A stretch of 64,000 bases of DNA from Coenobita brevimanus. Lineage: Eukaryota; Arthropoda; Malacostraca; Decapoda; Coenobitidae. Below, piece after piece: positions 22,042 to 34,045 of this stretch. The DNA lies in assembly GCA_032717465.1 (NCBI GenBank), contig CM064713.1, forward strand, positions 6,433,001 through 6,497,000, given 5' to 3'. Positions within the stretch are counted from its first letter, which is position 1, and each line of letters opens with the position of its first letter. The notes under the pieces were generated by a model. The model saw only the letters and a program-made list of their open reading frames with translations, did not search any database and was not told the origin of the DNA. Made by a program: the position numbers and the translations under genes.

Positions 22042-23952
22042 CCTCTCAGTCTCACTGGAGGAGGATGGTGTGCCAAGGTTGCCTTCAGTGTCCAAAATGA
22101 GGGCATCCAAAACTTCACTGGGATTGCTGTTAGGAGACTCAACCATACTTGACAAGGAAGTGGGGCAACCCACTGTTTCTTTGTGGGGAGCATCTGCATA
22201 ACTGACATCAGACAGCACAAGTGATTTAATGGAGGAGTCCAACTCTTCTAAAATTGGTTCAGTGAATGATGATGAGCTAGTTGTGCCTGTAATGTGCTTG
22301 GAGACTCTTGATGTTGAAGCTGCAGACACCAATGGAGTTTCTGTGTCTGTTGGATGAGATGGTTGTGGGGAACTGAAGTAGCCACTGCTAATGGGCATAT
22401 CCAGTGAACTACTGTCTTGTGAGATGCTGCCTGCTCTACTTGCATGGGGGCTGGCTATGTCTGGTCTCCTTACCTGTTGGTCAATCTTTGTTCTAGGTGG
22501 GAGTGTTTCTATCTGTGGAAAAGAAACTCTTTGCAAAATGGAAAAAGTTTGACACACTGCCTTCCCTTGGACAGTGGTATTTGATGAGATTTTATCTATT
22601 TGTGTTTTATTTTGTGGGTTTGATAGTCTTCTCTCATTAACACTTAACTTTTGTCTTCTCCCTCGATCTGAACTAGTTACAGGTTTTTCAAATGACTGTA
22701 AGGCCTTCCCAAACTCTGGTGATGGAAGAAGTGTTTTCTTCTTGCTAGTGGTCACTTGTACTTGGTTCTTTCTCTCTGGTTTAGTTTTCATTATGCACAA
22801 CTGAGAGGGATTCTTTCTCAATGCCTGGTGGGATGCACTGACTGTCTCTGTATGAGAAAATAAAGTAATACTGTCTTCATTTTCACTTGGAAGGTTTGGT
22901 GGCTGGGTACAATCTTTTAGAGATGGTTTAGCAGATTTTAAATTGAATGAAATGAAGTCTTCATTATGCTGGCTGTCTTCAAGACAGTGTTTCTCCTGTA
23001 AATTTTTTTGTAACTCACTGCAGACTATTGGGATCAAGTTTGAGTTATGAACATCTGGCATATACTTATCTACAACACCAACACACAAGCTTTTGCAGTC
23101 TGCATAATTTTCACTTCCAACATTATAAACCTCTGAGGTATGGCTACGTGAACCACATTTATGCTGAGGTGAGGGTATAGAATTTTCATGCAAAAAATTC
23201 TTCAAGCATGGCTGGGTTGATGTTATTTCCTTAAGTTCTTCTGACTGAAAAGAATCATGGGATTTTGGTGTCACATAACTACTCTCCTCCTGGGAATGAC
23301 TATTTTGTTGCTGCTGAGGATTCTTTGATGAACTGGTGTGAACCTTTGAGCCTTTGTGATTCTCTGGGCTTTGTCCATTTAATCCACAAGTACTTTGGAG
23401 GGCAGAGGAGCCACTTATGTTAAGAATATCCTGTACTTTCTTGCATAAACTCTGCGGTATGGCCATTGATCCCTCATTCAACTTTTCCTTGCTCACCACC
23501 CTGAACTGGGGTATTTGTGAATTCTTTCTCATCACATTGTGAAAGACTGGAGGATCGGAAGTATCTATTCCTCCTTCAGCAAAGTAATTTGTCTTGTGGC
23601 TGTGCTGCCACTGTGATGGTGATATGCAATTCTTGGGTCCATCATCTCTTGAGTGGTACATTTCAGCTCTGTCTTGCACAACATAATCTGAAACCCCAGC
23701 ATGAGATTTGAGGCTGATACCATAGGTCTGGCAGCGTCGGGTAATGTTGTACAGAACCTGCTGTGCCGGTGGGGAGGCATGGGTGAGAAATTCAACTAGG
23801 TTGTCAAGAGTCTGGTGCAGTTTTGATAGGAGGGATGAGGGGAGGGTGCAGACAAAGGCAGACAGCTGGCGAAGGAGCGAGGGGCTGCAATCTCGTACAC
23901 ATTCTTGTAGTAGCTGGTCTGCCTGTTCTGCCTCCGGTACATAGAAACTCAC
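22042..23952 (-). CDS. Large internal exon of an unidentified host gene
   Basis: On the minus strand, a pyrimidine-rich ttatttctctgcag acceptor ends at 23953 and a GTGAGT donor follows base 22042. The 1,911 bases between are open and divisible by three (637 codons, phase 0 at both ends). Residues 1-70 (VSFYVPEAEQADQLLQECV and onward, rich in Leu) look helical and folded. The rest is Ser/Thr/Gln-rich and probably disordered, with short basic patches (KPERKNQVQVTTSKKK). It matches none of the transposon ORFs here, and I do not recognise the protein. The flanking exons must lie in neighbouring sequence or beyond the window. The CAG/GTGAGT at 23953 could also be read as a donor, but the long open frame after it favours an acceptor. 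Confidence 0.65.
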
Positions 23953-24130
23953 CTGCAGAGAAATAAGTAAACATGTGTGAAATGGACTTCATGAATACAT
24001 ATTACAATGAAAATATTTCATGATATTATTGCCATTACATTATCCTTGTCATATAAAAAGATACAAAAACACCTCCTGACAATAATACTTTTCTACTTCT
24101 TGGCTGAGTAGGTGAGCATTAAATTCTAAC
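23953..24130 (-). other. Putative intron sequence upstream of the host exon
   Basis: AT-rich with a pyrimidine tract next to the exon and no repeat recognised. It ends where D1 leader sequence appears to begin. Confidence 0.45.
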
Positions 24131-24589
24131 ATAATCTCCCCCCCCACCCCACTACTTAGTGGCAGACTTTGGGGGGGTGACGGGGGTTCCACCGGCATAG
24201 ATCATGGGTCCAGGGCGAGACGGGGCTCAAACCTGTGATAGAGGGTACAGGGCATTGCGGTTCCCTGGCTGCCGCTTCCGCCCAATAGAGAGGGGCCCGA
24301 ACCTGGCAGAAGCATCCCAGGAGGCTGCCCTATCAGTGGGTGTATAATGGTGGGACAGCTCCAATGCCAAGGTGCACTTGGAGGGTGTCCTGCAGCTGTC
24401 CTGGCAGGGTGCCCCGAGGCCACTAACACAGCCAATGGTAAGCTGGTGGGTCCCAGATCCTTTGCCTGGACCTGGGACTGTGCAATGGGTGGGGCCTGTG
24501 GTATGTCTACCCCCTTTATTATTACCTGACTATGACTAAATAAGAATAAGCTTCAAAGCAAGCCTGAGAACAATATATCACCCAGGGGG

Positions 24590-25400
24590 GATGAGAGTGG
24601 GTTCTTGGAATGTGGGAAGTTTGAGGGGAAGAGCAGGGGAAGTTGTTGAGGCATTCAGTAGGAGGTGGGTGGATGCAGCATGTTTGCAGGAAGTCCAGTA
24701 AATGGGTGGTTCAGCCAGAAAGATTGTTGGGAAGGATTGCTACTATAAGTTGTTTTGGCGGCGGGGGGGTGGGGTGGGGGTTAGGACAGACAGATATTGT
24801 GGTGTGGATGTGCTGGTTGCGGAGAAATGGGTGGAATATGTTATGAATGTTATGAGGGTAAATGATAGGATACTGGTAGTGAAAATTTTGTTCGGTGGAA
24901 TGATGACTGCAATTACATCGGCATATGATCCACAGGCAGGCTTGGATGAGGCAGAGAAGGATAGATTTTGGGATGACTTAATACGTGTAGTAGGTGTTAT
25001 GGGGGATGATGAGATAGTGGTTTTGGGAGGGGACTTAAATGGTCATGTAGGTGAAGCAGCTCAAGATTATGAAGGAGTACATGGGGGATGTGAGTAGGGG
25101 ATAAGATGCTGAAGGGGAAAGCATACTCAAGTTTGGGGAGGCAACGGACATGATTGCGTGCAGCACACATTTTAGGAAAAGAGTGCGTAGGTTAATTACA
25201 TACGAGTCTGGAGGAAACAGCAGTCAGATAGATTACTTTCTGGTCAGGAGGGCTGATAGGAGGTTAGTGAGGGATGATAAAGTTATACGAAGCAAGGGGT
25301 GTGTGCAGCAACACAAACTATTGATCTGTGATATGGTGCTTAAAGAACGAATGATGAAAAAGAGGACTTATGTACCTAGGAGGAAAATATGTGAGGAGTA
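24590..25400 (+). pseudogene. D1 endonuclease domain, broken
   Basis: Opens near 24590 (MRVGSWNVGSLRG). A TAA at 24700 interrupts after LQEVQ, then 24702-25097 continues with VLGGDLNGHVGEAAQDYEG, an apurinic-endonuclease-like motif. A TAG near 25095 and a frameshift follow before 25150-25401 (GGNSSQIDYFLVRR). It is cut at about 25403 by E1, and the frame resumes after it at 28741. Confidence 0.78.
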
Positions 25401-25403
25401 GAC

Positions 25404-28400
25404 TGTAGCACCAGTCGAGCAGGGCAGTACTCCCGAGGTGGATGGAAAGCTGATGACAGGGAGTGCTGGAGCTCCCGTTTCATCAGCCCTCAGGACTAGT
25501 TCCTGACCATCCCCCTTTGCTGAACTTTTTCAGTGTCTCAGTTACACAGAGAGTAGGCCAGCATGCTCTCCAGTACAAATTTCTCTAACTATCTACACCA
25601 AACTACATGCACAGTACACACTACACTTCCTATTCAAAATTTACCAAAATGGTGTCGTCTTATCAAGCCTCGGAGTCCCCAGGGGGGGGACCATAAATGC
25701 CCCCACCATCTGCCCGTCTCCCGGTGACGACTCAAGGTGCCTGGAACCACGCTCTGACTCTCTTCTTCTTCATTTCTGCAACATTCGCGGCCTTTCCTCT
25801 AACTTTCGCTCTGTTGAGCACCACCTCTCCTCCTCTAAACCTCACCTTCTTTTTCTAACGGAGACTCAGCTGTCTGAGGCAACTGACAGCAAACCCTTTT
25901 CTGTATCCTCCTACTTTCTCTATACTCATTTCAAAGCCATAGGTGGCTGTTGTGTATATACGAGAATACGCAACGACTTATCTTGCTCTCGTGCTCCTGA
26001 ACTTGATTCTTCTGAATTCTCCACACTCTGGCTTCGGCTTTCCTGTCATTCTCTGACTAGATATATCTGTGCTGTTTACTTATCCCCTAATTCTACTGAC
26101 TATCAAAAATTCTTCGACTATCTTACTTCTACGATGGAACACATTCTATCCATTTCTCCCTTCTCTGAAATCTCCATTCTTGGAGATTTCAATGTTCACC
26201 ACCACCTTTGGCTCTCCTCTCCTTTCACGGATCCACCCGGTGAACAAGCCTACATCTTTTCTATCCTTAATGACCTAGAGCAGCTTGTACAGCACCCTAC
26301 CCGTATCCCTGACCGCCTTGGAGAGAGCTCCAACATACTTGACCTCTTCCTCACAACTAATCCTTCTGCTTACTCTGTTAATCTTTTCTCTCCGTTGGGC
26401 TCCTCCGATCACAACCTTATTACCTTAACCTGTCCTATCACTCCGGTACGGCCTGTGGACCCTCCAGTGAAACGTCGTCTGTGGCATTTTGGAGCCGCGG
26501 ACTGGGAGGCCCTCAGGCAGTACTTCTTTGATTTTCCCTGGAATGATTATTGCTTCCATGGCCGTGAGCCATCTGAGTGTGCCTTGCGCATTACGGAGGT
26601 TATTCTCTCGGGCATGGAAGCATACATTCCTTTCTCATATCCTTTGACTAATGCAAGAAAGCCTTGGTTTAATCACGCTTGTTCTAATGCTGTCCGCAAC
26701 AAGGAGAGGGCCTACAAAAGGTACCGGAGCCAACCCACCCCTGAATCACATCATCTTTACGTTTCTGCCCGGAATCGTGCTAAGTCTGTTCTTCGCTCTA
26801 CTAAAAATAATTTCATCCATACTAAATGCTCTCAACTCTCCGACTCGAATTCTTCCCGCTCCTTCTGGCATCTTCCCAAAAATCTCTCTAACAACTTTAC
26901 CTCATCATCCTTCCCTCCTCTTTTCTACTCTGATGGTTCTGTAGCTATTTCTTCTACTGCTAAAGCAGATCTCTTCGCACAGACTTTCTCCTCCAATTCT
27001 ACCTTAGACAATTCCAATGCTGTTCCTCCATCACTTCCCCCCTCTGACTTCCTCATGGCTGACATTAAAATTTCTTCGGTTGATGTATTTTCTGCCATCA
27101 CTGGCCTCAGTACTAACAAGGCATATGGGCCTGATGGGGTCCCTCCTGTTGTTCTCAAGAACTGTGCTTCTGTGCTTACACCCTGCCTAGGCAAACTCTT
27201 TCGCCTTTGTCTGTCAACTTGTACCTTTCCTTCTTGCTGGAAGTTTGCTCTCATTCAGCCAGTCCCAAAGAAGGGTGACCACTCCCAACCCTCCAACTAT
27301 CGTCCAATTGCTTTAACGTCCTGTATTTCAAAAGTTTTCGAGTCAATTCTTAATAGAAAAATTTTAAGGCATCTTTCCTATCACAACCTTCTTTCCGATC
27401 GTCAGTATGGGTTCCGTCAGGGACGCTCCACTGGCGATCTTCTCACCTACCTTTCAGACTCCTGGTCATCCTCCTTTCGGGACTTTGGCGAAAGCTTTGC
27501 CATTGCACTTGACATCTCAAAGGCTTTCGATCGAGTCTGGCATAAATCTTTAATTTCCAAACTGCCCTCCTACGGTTTCTATCCTTCTATCTGTGCCTTC
27601 ATCGCTAGCTTCCTTTCTGGTCTTTCTATAGCCGCTGTTGTAGACGGCCATCGTTCTTCTCCTAGATCTATCAACAGTGGTGTTCCTCAGGGCTCTGTCC
27701 TATCACCAACTCTCTTCCTTTTATTCATCAATGATCTTCTAAGCTGTACATCTAACCCTATCCACTCATACGCTGACGACTCCACAATTCACCTTTCCAT
27801 TCGGTTCCCGCAACGCCCATCTCAACAGTTACTTCAACAAGCAAGGGATGAGGCTGTGGCACACCTAATGTCTGATTTGGCTCGTATCTCTGATTGGGGT
27901 AAAAATAATATGGTGGTCTTTAATGCATCTAAGACTCAGTTCTTACACCTATCAACCCGACAAAATCTTCCACAGGTATACCCACTAATGTTTAATAATA
28001 TTCAGCTTAATCCTGCATCATCCTTGAACATGCTTGGGGTTTCATTTACTCAGGACTTATCTTGGAAAGATCATATTACATCTCTTGTAAAATCTGCTTC
28101 CAAGAGATTGGGTGTGCTAAGTCGACTCCGCTCTTTCTTTACCCCTGCACAATTGTTAACTCTATACAGAGGTTTTATCCGCCCCTGTGTGGAGTACAAC
28201 TCTCATGTGTGGGGAGGCTCCCCACATACAACTCTTCTCAATAGGGTGGAGTCAAAGGCTTTTCGTCTCATTAACTCTCCTCCTCTTACTGACTCCCTTC
28301 AACCTCTGTCTCTTCGCCGCACTGTTGCATCTTTATCTCTTTTCTATCGCTACTTTAATGGTCACTGCTCCTCTGAACTGTCTGCTTGCATTCCTCCACC

Positions 28401-28697
28401 TCTACGACGGGCGCGTAGCACCCGTCTGGCAGCAAACTCTCATCCTTTTTCTGTCCAACTCTCTAATGCAAGAGTTAACCGTTACTCCCAGTCTTTCATT
28501 TATGCAACAGGTCAGCTCTGGAACTGTCTCCCTCTGTCTGTATTTCCTGCTGCCTATGATCTCCAGTCTTTCAAACGCAGTGTGTCCAGGCATCTCAAAA
28601 TGATCGGGTCTTGAATTTGGCTCTATATTGTATTTTGTTTTTCTCTTGGAGGGAACTGTTACTGCGGGCTCGTGGCCTTTGGTTCCTTCTTCCTCGC

Positions 28698-28735
<38 letters not shown>
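25404..28735 (+). mobile_element. LINE E1 with intact ORF and A35 tail
   Basis: A 3.3-kb element lying inside D1, ending in 35 consecutive A at 28701-28735. D1 protein sequence is interrupted after RRKICEE and resumes with AVRDVFYSEM, so the insertion is clear even though the exact target duplication is blurred by gag repeats on both sides. No ORF1 or RNase H is seen. The family is a Jockey/CR1-type single-ORF LINE that I know as very common in decapod genomes. Confidence 0.88.
25507..28614 (+). CDS. Endonuclease and reverse transcriptase polyprotein of LINE E1
   Basis: The frame is open without a stop from 25507 to 28614. The first in-frame ATG is at 26134, already inside the endonuclease. 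An ATG at 25649 lies one frame away just before a run of eight G (25682-25689), so a G-run length change may hide the real start. Endonuclease: [37 protein letters not shown] and GSSDHNLI. Reverse transcriptase: [48 protein letters not shown] and SYADDST. The C-terminal region ends LKMIGS. All catalytic motifs are intact. With the pure poly(A) tail this points to a recent insertion. Confidence 0.85.
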   Translation, partial: PSPFAELFQCLSYTESRPACSPVQISLTIYTKLHAQYTLHFLFKIYQNGVVLSSLGVPRGGTINAPTICPSPGDDSRCLEPRSDSLLLHFCNIRGLSSNFRSVEHHLSSSKPHLLFLTETQLSEATDSKPFSVSSYFLYTHFKAIGGCCVYTRIRNDLSCSRAPELDSSEFSTLWLRLSCHSLTRYICAVYLSPNSTDYQKFFDYLTSTMEHILSISPFSEISILGDFNVHHHLWLSSPFTDPPGEQAYIFSILNDLEQLVQHPTRIPDRLGESSNILDLFLTTNPSAYSVNLFSPLGSSDHNLITLTCPITPVRPVDPPVKRRLWHFGAADWEALRQYFFDFPWNDYCFHGREPSECALRITEVILSGMEAYIPFSYPLTNARKPWFNHACSNAVRNKERAYKRYRSQPTPESHHLYVSARNRAKSVLRSTKNNFIHTKCSQLSDSNSSRSFWHLPKNLSNNFTSSSFPPLFYSDGSVAISSTAKADLFAQTFSSNSTLDNSNAVPPSLPPSDFLMADIKISSVDVFSAITGLSTNKAYGPDGVPPVVLKNCASVLTPCLGKLFRLCLSTCTFPSCWKFALIQPVPKKGDHSQPSNYRPIALTSCISKVFESILNRKILRHLSYHNLLSDRQYGFRQGRSTGDLLTYLSDSWSSSFRDFGESFAIALDISKAFDRVWHKSLISKLPSYGFYPSICAFIASFLSGLSIAAVVDGHRSSPRSINSGVPQGSVLSPTLFLLFINDLLSCTSNPIHSYADDSTIHLSIRFPQRPSQQLLQQARDEAVAHLMSDLARISDWGKNNMVVFNASKTQFLHLSTRQNLPQVYPLMFNNIQLNPASSLNMLGVSFTQDLSWKDHITSLVKSASKRLGVLSRLRSFFTPAQLLTLYRGFIRPCVEYNSHVWGGSPHTTLLNRVESKAFRLINSPPLTDSLQPLSLRRTVASLSLFYRYFNGHCSSELSACIPPPLRRARSTRLAANSHPFSVQLSNARVNRYSQSFIYATGQLWNCLPLSVFPAAYDLQSFKRSVSRHLKMIGS

Positions 28736-28738
<3 letters not shown>

Positions 28739-30103
28739 AGAGAGAGCAGTAAGGGATGTCTTCTATAGCGAGATGAGGAAAGAGGTGGCTGAATAGGGAA
28801 CCGTAGACAGAGGCGTTAATGAACAGTAGAGAGACTTCAAGAAGAACCTCTTGAGAGTTACTGATGCAATATGCAGTTGGACAAGAGGCCCACCAAAACA
28901 TAAAGTATGCTGGTGGTGGGATGAGGGTGCAGAAGCTGCAGTTAGGGAGAAAAGAAGGCCTTTCCGGAAATGGAAGAAGGGTGGTAACAAGGAGGAATAC
29001 TTGGTTGCCAAGCGTAGGGCTAGAAGAGAGGTATACAGGGCGAAGTCTGAGTCCCAGTGACTTTTGCTTGATAACCTAAATCATGGGGAAAGGAAAAATA
29101 TGATATTCAAGGTAGCAAATGAGATGGAAAGGGATAATCAGGATATTATAGGTGAGCAGTGTGTGAAGAACGATGAAGGACGGGTAGTGGTGAACAGTGG
29201 GGATATTAGAGATGCGTGGAGAAAGCATTATAGCTGGTTGTTGAATGAGGAGTTTGACTGGGACAGAGAGGGTTTGGAGTCAGCAGATCCAGTGTTTGGC
29301 CCTTGGCCTTTGATTGATGCTGCTACTGTGAGTGAAGCAATAGGCAGGATGAAGGTGGGGAAGGCAGCAGGTGTGTCTGGGTTGACTGCCGAAATGTTGA
29401 TGGCCTCAGGAGATATAGGGGTGAGGTTAGTCACTGACCTGATAAATATGATTATATATGAGTGTTTTGTCCCAGATGATTGGCTAAAGAGCTTAATTGT
29501 AAATGTGTACAAAAGGAAGGGTGATGCCCCAGTAGGAGGAAATTATAGAGGTATAAAGCTTTTAGATCAGATAATGAAGGTAATGGAGAGAGTTCTAGTA
29601 GGTATGATTAGAGAAAGAGTGAATATTGATGAGATGCAGTTTGGGTTTATGCCAGGTAGGGGGACCACTGATGCCATTTTCATTGTTCGATAGCTCCAGG
29701 AAAAATATATTGGGAAGAAAAGGGATCTGTATTTTGTTTTTGTTGATTTGGAAAAGGCCTTTGCCAAAGTCCCTAGAGAGGTGGTGAAGTAAGCAATGAG
29801 AAAGCTTGGCTTGGAGGAGTGGCTGGTTAGGGTGGTTATGGCCATGTATGTGGGTGCTCGCACCCATGTAGGAGTGAATGGAGATTTGAGTGATGAGTTT
29901 TTAATGAATGTTGGTGTGCATCAGGGGTCAGTTCTGAGTCCCATGTTCTTTATCATGATACCTGAAGCCCTCTCAACGTGACTTCAGAAACGGACTCCCA
30001 TGGGAGATGTATGCTGATGATTCGGTGTTGATTGCAGAAAATGAAAGGGAGGTGGAGGAAAGATTTAGGAAGTGGAGAGATGGTATTGGGCAAAAGGGTT
30101 TAA

Positions 30104-30871
30104 CCCACCGCATGCAAGCTATTTTTGGCCCTATCGGTCACTGCAGTGCTGGCCATTTTTCAACCTTTTTTGGGAGAGCTAAAATGATAGATTTTGATGT
30201 GGAAACAACGAATTTCACCATTAAAATGCTCACCGAGGTTCGGAAATGAGTTTTATTGAGTCCTGCATACTCGTATACAGGTATAGCCGCTCTCTCACTC
30301 TCTCCACATAGGTAAGAAAGCCGTTTTCTATGTAAGGTATACTCAAGTATTTATGCTGGGAAGGTAAAGCAATGTTCAGTATACTTTTCTGATTACTTAT
30401 TACTTCAACATCTATCACAATTTGCGTGTCTTTCTCACTGTGAATGCATTATCTTACATTTACTTGAAGACAGGTACAACCTTGCTTCATTACGTACAAT
30501 CCTGGCACTTACAAGAAGGTATTTAGAACTTGACTTCATTATATAGTCCTTACACTTACAAGAAAATATTTACAACTTACACTTACATGAAAATATTTAC
30601 AAAATGCCTTCACTATGTACAGCATTGGGTGAGCCACACAGGCAGAGTGAGGCAGATTGTGTGTGAGGGGGGGAGCAAGTGAGTGTATGGCCTTGACAGC
30701 CTGGGAGATGGTAGAGGAACAGTTACTATACATGCCTGCCAATTTTTAACCGTGAATCTTGAAAAATGTGGTCAAAGTGAATGTTTTTATTTTAGACCAT
30801 TTTAAAACAGCACTGGCATTGGCCGCGGAATTATGTCAGACCGTTTTAAAACGGCACTGACACGCGGCGGG
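30104..30871. mobile_element. piggyBac-like non-autonomous element
   Basis: Flanked by TTAA at 30100-30103 and 30872-30875. The ends are CCCACCGCATG and, read from the other side, CCCGCCGCGTG. Removing the element with one TTAA rejoins the D1 frame exactly (QKGL then RVNANK). Length is 768 bases with no transposase frame. TTAA duplication and CCC ends are the signature of piggyBac-type elements. Confidence 0.8.
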
Positions 30872-30945
30872 TTAAGGGTAAATGCAAATAAAATAAAAGT
30901 GATAATATCTAGGGTTGGTGGCAGTACAGTCAAAGAAGAGGGAGA

Positions 30946-31093
30946 GTGGTCATGTGCAGTTTGCCACAAGGGCATGGGAAGTAATTCCATCTTGTGTAGT
31001 GTTTGTGATAAATGGGTGCACAACAGATGTAGTGGTATTAGAGAAAGACTGTGAGATAATGTCTGATTTTATGTGTATGGCGTGTCGGGGAGA
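30946..31093 (+). other. Cys/His zinc-finger segment of the D1 polyprotein
   Basis: Encodes CAVCHKGMGSNSILCSVC, then DKWVHNRC and, after a lesion, CMAC: a C-x2-C-x11-C-x2-C-x4-H-x2-C-...-C-x2-C pattern reminiscent of PHD/RING-type fingers. It sits between the reverse transcriptase palm and the C-terminal region. I recall this finger in some RTE-type LINEs. Its role is unknown and could be nucleic-acid or chromatin binding. Confidence 0.65.
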
Positions 31094-31800
31094 GCAGGTA
31101 GAGATTATCATGCGTGAAAGGATTAAAGTTGATGGTGAGTCTCTTGGGTGTGTGGAAGAGTTTTGTTATTTGGGAGACATGTTGTGTGCTGGAGGTGGGG
31201 CTGGAGCTAGCTCTGTGGCTAGGGTGAGAGGTGGTTGGAAGAAGTTCAGGGAGCTCTTGTCTCTCCTGACAATGTGAGGACTCTTCCTATGTGCTAAGGG
31301 GTCTTTGTATGCAGGATGTGTTACGAGTGTGACGCTGTATGGTAGTGAGACCTGAGCAGTAAAGGAAGAGGATATTCGCAGGCTCAAACGTACAGAAATG
31401 ACAATGATTAGGTGGACGTGCAATGCGTCCCTGCATGCAAGGCCTGGGGGGGGGGCTGGGTTTACGATGGAAGAGTTGAGAGGTAGGATGGGACTGGAGT
31501 GTATTGGTGTTGTGATGAGGAACAGTAGATTGATATGGTTTGGGCATGTGGAGAGGATGGGGGATGATAACTGGGTGCAGAAGGTGAGAAGTGTTAATAC
31601 TGTATTGGGGGTGGGGTTGCGAGGGGTAGACCAAGAAAGACGTGGGACGAGGTCATTAAGTGTGACCTCAGGGTTAAGGGAATGAACAAGGAGGTTGCTA
31701 TGGATCGTGCGGCATGAAGAGCCGCCATTAGGTGACCAAGGCAATGCATACAAGCATGTTGGAGCCTTCAAAAATGAAACGAAAGTTTGTTGGACTTCCT

Positions 31801-32802
31801 AGGTATCAACTGCTAATATGTTCTGTAATATATCATTAGGATAAGAATCCACATGAATAGCCTCAGGATCCTGTAACTAAATCTCAGCTGAATAAAATCA
31901 CCTGGCATTAGCTGGAACAGAGTTGTCCTGACCATGATAAAGTGTATGTCTGTGGCTGTACATCCCTCTACAACCAAGACAGTTCAATGAGAATATCTAT
32001 GAACAATTTTTTGTCCATTGCTCTCCCACATTATCAAGTCATGATATCACCAGCTTCTCTATATCCTGACCAGTCCATACTCAATATTCCCATCCACAAC
32101 TGACCCATGCCATCTACCAGTCTTCCTATCCAATTCACCTCCAACCATCCATTACCCAATCCTTTACTGCCTCATCAGGAGTGTGGGGGTTTAGCCATCT
32201 AAGGAAAGACTGATCATTCACTCATCCATGAGTGGTATGATATAATGATAAACCCAAACCATCCTTGGATGTGAACCCTTGTAAGTAATATCTGACTGGG
32301 GTGCCTTAACTAGACATCCGTCAGGTTACTGGTTACCATCCAACTAATTAAAGGTAAATGGTTTCCTGGACTAACACTGAAACAAAACCTACAACTAATT
32401 CCTTGTCATAAAACAGGCTTGCTTTTACATGAAGAATAAAATACCTATGAAATGAAGATTCTGCAATTTCTCTTCCTTGTCCTTCCTGCAAAATCAAGAA
32501 GCTTGTAACTCACAACCACCTTTCTCTCGCAGCTAAGATTTATTTTGGAAAGAAGAATAAGACACATATGATTCTATACTCTCCCTGTCCTTCCTGTGAA
32601 AACAAATCATGGTTACAACAGAAAAATGATTATAAGTTTGCCTGTGAATCCGAGTACTAGGTTACAAGAAACCATATGGCTTGACATAACATACAGCAGG
32701 TTCACATATGTCTCCTTCTCTAACATTGTTTTTAAATTAACCCCATCAGTTTGATAAAGTTTAATTATATTAGTTTGTTTTTGAAGACCTTGGCTGCGTT
32801 TG
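31801..32802. other. About 1 kb with nothing recognised
   Basis: AT-rich, only short frames, no match to repeats elsewhere in the window. Probably intronic or intergenic DNA or very old repeats. Confidence 0.45.
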
Positions 32803-33872
32803 CTATCTATCTATCTATTGCCAGACGCCTTAATCCCATAAGGGGTGGCCACAAACAAATCCCCTCTATGTTGCCCTGTCCTCTACCATTTCACTGCCTT
32901 GCTCCCAGCTCACACACCCCTCTCTCATATACCTCTCCACTCCATCCCTCCATCTCATCCTTGGCCTCCCCATCCCTCTGCCCCACCACCACCTCACTCA
33001 CATACACTCTCCTCATCAGTCTCTCACTCTCCATCCACTCCACATGACCAAACCACCTCAGTGTGTCTCTCCTAACGCCTCCTATCACATCCACATCCAC
33101 ACCACAATGCTCCTTCACTTCCCCATTTGTCAGTCTGTCTCTCCATGTGACTCCACATGCTCATCCCAAATAACTCATTTCCACTGCTCTCATTCCTGAC
33201 TTCTGTCCTTCCAGCAAGGTCCATGCTTCACTTCCATATGTTAGAGTTGGTATCACAATACTGTCATGTAGTAGCTTTTTCACTTCCAAGCTCACTTCCC
33301 TGTTTTTTATCACTGCTTTCAAGGAACCAGCAACCTTTCTTCCTTGTTGTACCCTTTCAAGCACTTCACCCTCTAATCTTCCATCCTTTTTCATCACACA
33401 ACCCAAGTACTTAAATGCACTCACATTTTCCATTTCCTCCTCATCAACCTCACTGTATATTCACTGGCTTCACTTCTCTTTACAACCATAACTTTACTCT
33501 TCCCTACATTCACCTTTAGATTCTGTTTCTTACACACTCTCCCATACTCATCCACCAAGCCTTGCAGCTCCCCTTTGTCTTCACTTAACAACACAGTGTC
33601 ATCTGCAAACAACAGTACAGGAACACTGCCCTCTCTCACTAGGGCCACTCCAACATCCAATGCCCTACCTTGTATCTCTTTTATAATCCCATCCATATAC
33701 AGATTGAACAACCACAGAGACACGACACATCCCTGTTTCACTCCAACCTTCAAACAGAAAAATGCACTCAGTCCACTATCCACATGCACTGCAGCCTTAG
33801 CCCTTTCATACATACTCTTTCTTCATGGCATTCAACAACTTCCCATCTACTCCACATATCCTTAATACTTTC
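32803..33872 (-). mobile_element. RTE-like LINE C, copy C1 (5'-truncated)
   Basis: The plus strand starts with a tail (ctatctatctatctattgcc), then antisense C-terminal ORF2 sequence as in C5. It ends near 33872 where an I-element fragment begins. Confidence 0.85.
32830..33813 (-). pseudogene. C1 ORF2, C-terminal half, broken
   Basis: Frames at 33813-33421 (GVKQGCVVSLWLFNLYMDG, LLFADDTVLLSEDKGELQG), 33433-33161 (FKYLGCVMKKDGRLEGEV, TLTYGSEAWTLLEGQ) and 33118-32891 (DTLRWFGHVEWM) follow in order, with frameshifts between them. SPWLF of relatives reads SLWLF here. Inactive. Confidence 0.82.
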
Positions 33873-33875
33873 CAC

Positions 33876-34045
33876 AATCATATGCCAGGGACAACACCAG
33901 TGGCGACCCCAGAGATAGCAGAAGAGTATATGCAGGTAACCACTGCGGGACCTGGGCAAGGGTGACTCCAGGACGATAGGAGCCACCAGGCCCCCCAGTA
34001 CCCACTTGACCCTAGCCAACGCATGACTAGCCGACTGAGCCCACA
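33876..34045 (-). mobile_element. I-element 5' leader fragment (I-3)
   Basis: The reverse complement matches the leader of I-1 at about 5640-5830 (agtcacccttg, ggttacctgcgtatactctc, ggggtcgccagtggtg). It contains no coding part. Confidence 0.75.

Larger units (their letters stand above)
28741..31690 (+). pseudogene. D1 linker, reverse transcriptase and C-terminal region, broken
   Basis: Runs from AVRDVFYSEMRKEVAE through 29064-29693 (MKVGKAAGVSGLTAEML, NYRGIKLLDQIMKVMERVL, EMQFGFMPGRGTTDAIF), then FVFVDLEKAFAKVPREVVK, GVHQGSVLSPMFF and YADDSVLIAENE. A TTAA element splits it after GIGQKGL (30099), and it resumes RVNANKIKV at 30876. Stops occur near 28792, 29057, 29691, 29790 and 29979. The ending (LIWFGHVERMGDDNWVQKV) is typical of RTE-type LINEs. 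It is inactive. Confidence 0.82.
24131..31800 (+). mobile_element. RTE-like LINE D, copy D1, interrupted by E1 and a TTAA element
   Basis: The pieces are a GC-rich leader and endonuclease (24131-25403), the linker and reverse transcriptase (28741-30103), and the zinc finger and C-terminal region (30876-31800). The endonuclease opening (VGSWNVGSLRGRAGEVVEAF) and the reverse transcriptase place it near RTE-type LINEs. The outer limits are approximate. Fragments of the same family lie at 4687-4870 and 20233-21850. Confidence 0.82.

Noticed and set aside
23941..23960. CAG/GTGAGT read as a splice donor on the minus strand
   Set aside because: It fits the donor consensus, but a pyrimidine-rich stretch precedes it and a 637-codon open frame follows it, so an acceptor is more likely. 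RNA evidence would decide.
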